DNA from: Chromohalobacter nigrandesensis
Lineage (GTDB): Bacteria > Pseudomonadota > Gammaproteobacteria > Pseudomonadales > Halomonadaceae
Assembly (NCBI RefSeq): GCF_023061285.1
Contig: NZ_JAKGAM010000012.1
Span: forward strand, 49,850-113,849
DNA length: 64,000 nt
Direction of reading: 5' to 3'
This document shows positions 63,988 through 64,000 of this stretch, in pieces. The notes beneath the pieces were generated by a model. It was not told the origin of the DNA. It made no database searches and saw nothing but the letters and a program-made list of their open reading frames with translations. Both the position numbers and the translations under genes were made by a program. Each line of letters opens with the position of its first letter. The stretch's first letter is position 1.

Positions 63988-64000
63988 TCTTTGCCGCTTT

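Larger units (their letters stand above)
61808..64000 (-). mobile_element. Integron-type gene cassette array (at least four cassettes, open at the right edge)
   Basis: Four attC sites (61808, 62431, 63112, 63595) each follow a minus-strand gene, and three of the stop codons fall inside the R'' core of the attC. Genes start shortly after the preceding R' core. GC content is clearly lower than in the flanking genome. All cassettes point left, so the insertion end (attI and integrase, if present) would be beyond 64000. Without an integrase in view this may be a CALIN cluster. Confidence 0.85.

Overview
The window reads as chromosome from a moderately halophilic gammaproteobacterium of the Halomonadaceae (Chromohalobacter/Halomonas type). 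This is an inference from high GC, acidic proteins, several betaine-type (BCCT) carriers, TrkA/TrkH potassium uptake, and gene orders typical of Gammaproteobacteria: suhB-trmJ-iscR, ndk-rlmN-pilW-rodZ-ispG-hisS-yfgM-bamB-der, and hemF/aroE/tsaC/dprA next to def-fmt-rsmB-trkA-trkH. No rRNA, tRNA, CRISPR array, prophage or IS transposase was seen.

Layout. 1-3.7 kb: the end of a catabolic operon (NCS1 permease, nitrilase-family amidase, metallo-beta-lactamase-fold hydrolase, aldehyde dehydrogenase). 3.7-17.3 kb: housekeeping genes, with a SuhB that has lost most metal ligands and an isc cluster reduced to iscR, a short cysteine desulfurase and an A-type carrier. 17.3-25.4 kb: a degenerate Hpt-REC-REC-GGDEF protein, a P-loop ATPase, an M48 lipoprotein protease, aroE-hemF, tsaC, dprA and a secreted LysM-type protein. 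25.6-37.7 kb: def-fmt-rsmB, interrupted by an MFS/LysR islet that left a second rsmB 3' end behind, then pncA, dodecin, trkA, trkH, sstT and a TraB-family membrane protein.

37.7-51.4 kb is accessory. It holds BrnT/BrnA, a SagB-like nitroreductase, a DJ-1/PfpI protein and HigA beside a truncated HigB. Next comes a LysR-linked cluster with two Fe(II)/2-oxoglutarate oxygenases, a DddP-like M24 enzyme, an orphan betaine-type binding protein and two tandemly duplicated BCCT carriers. It ends with a two-gene AAA ATPase plus PD-(D/E)XK nuclease unit that looks like an anti-phage system. 51.4-58.9 kb returns to core genes (TapT, BASS transporter, CobB, TruC, TcdA, a frameshifted DUF1653 gene, purEK, bacterioferritin and Bfd). 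59-61.7 kb holds a YafO-like toxin with an unusual partner, a Nudix hydrolase and an acyltransferase. From 61.8 kb to the end is an integron-type gene cassette array: four attC sites and four minus-strand cassettes (PD-(D/E)XK-like, HEPN-like, tautomerase-like, small membrane protein). An integrase, if present, would lie beyond the right edge.

The strongest candidates for undescribed biology are the ATPase-nuclease pair (49655-51375), the cassette array with putative nuclease genes (61808-64000) and the DddP-like/dioxygenase/BCCT cluster (40406-49359).
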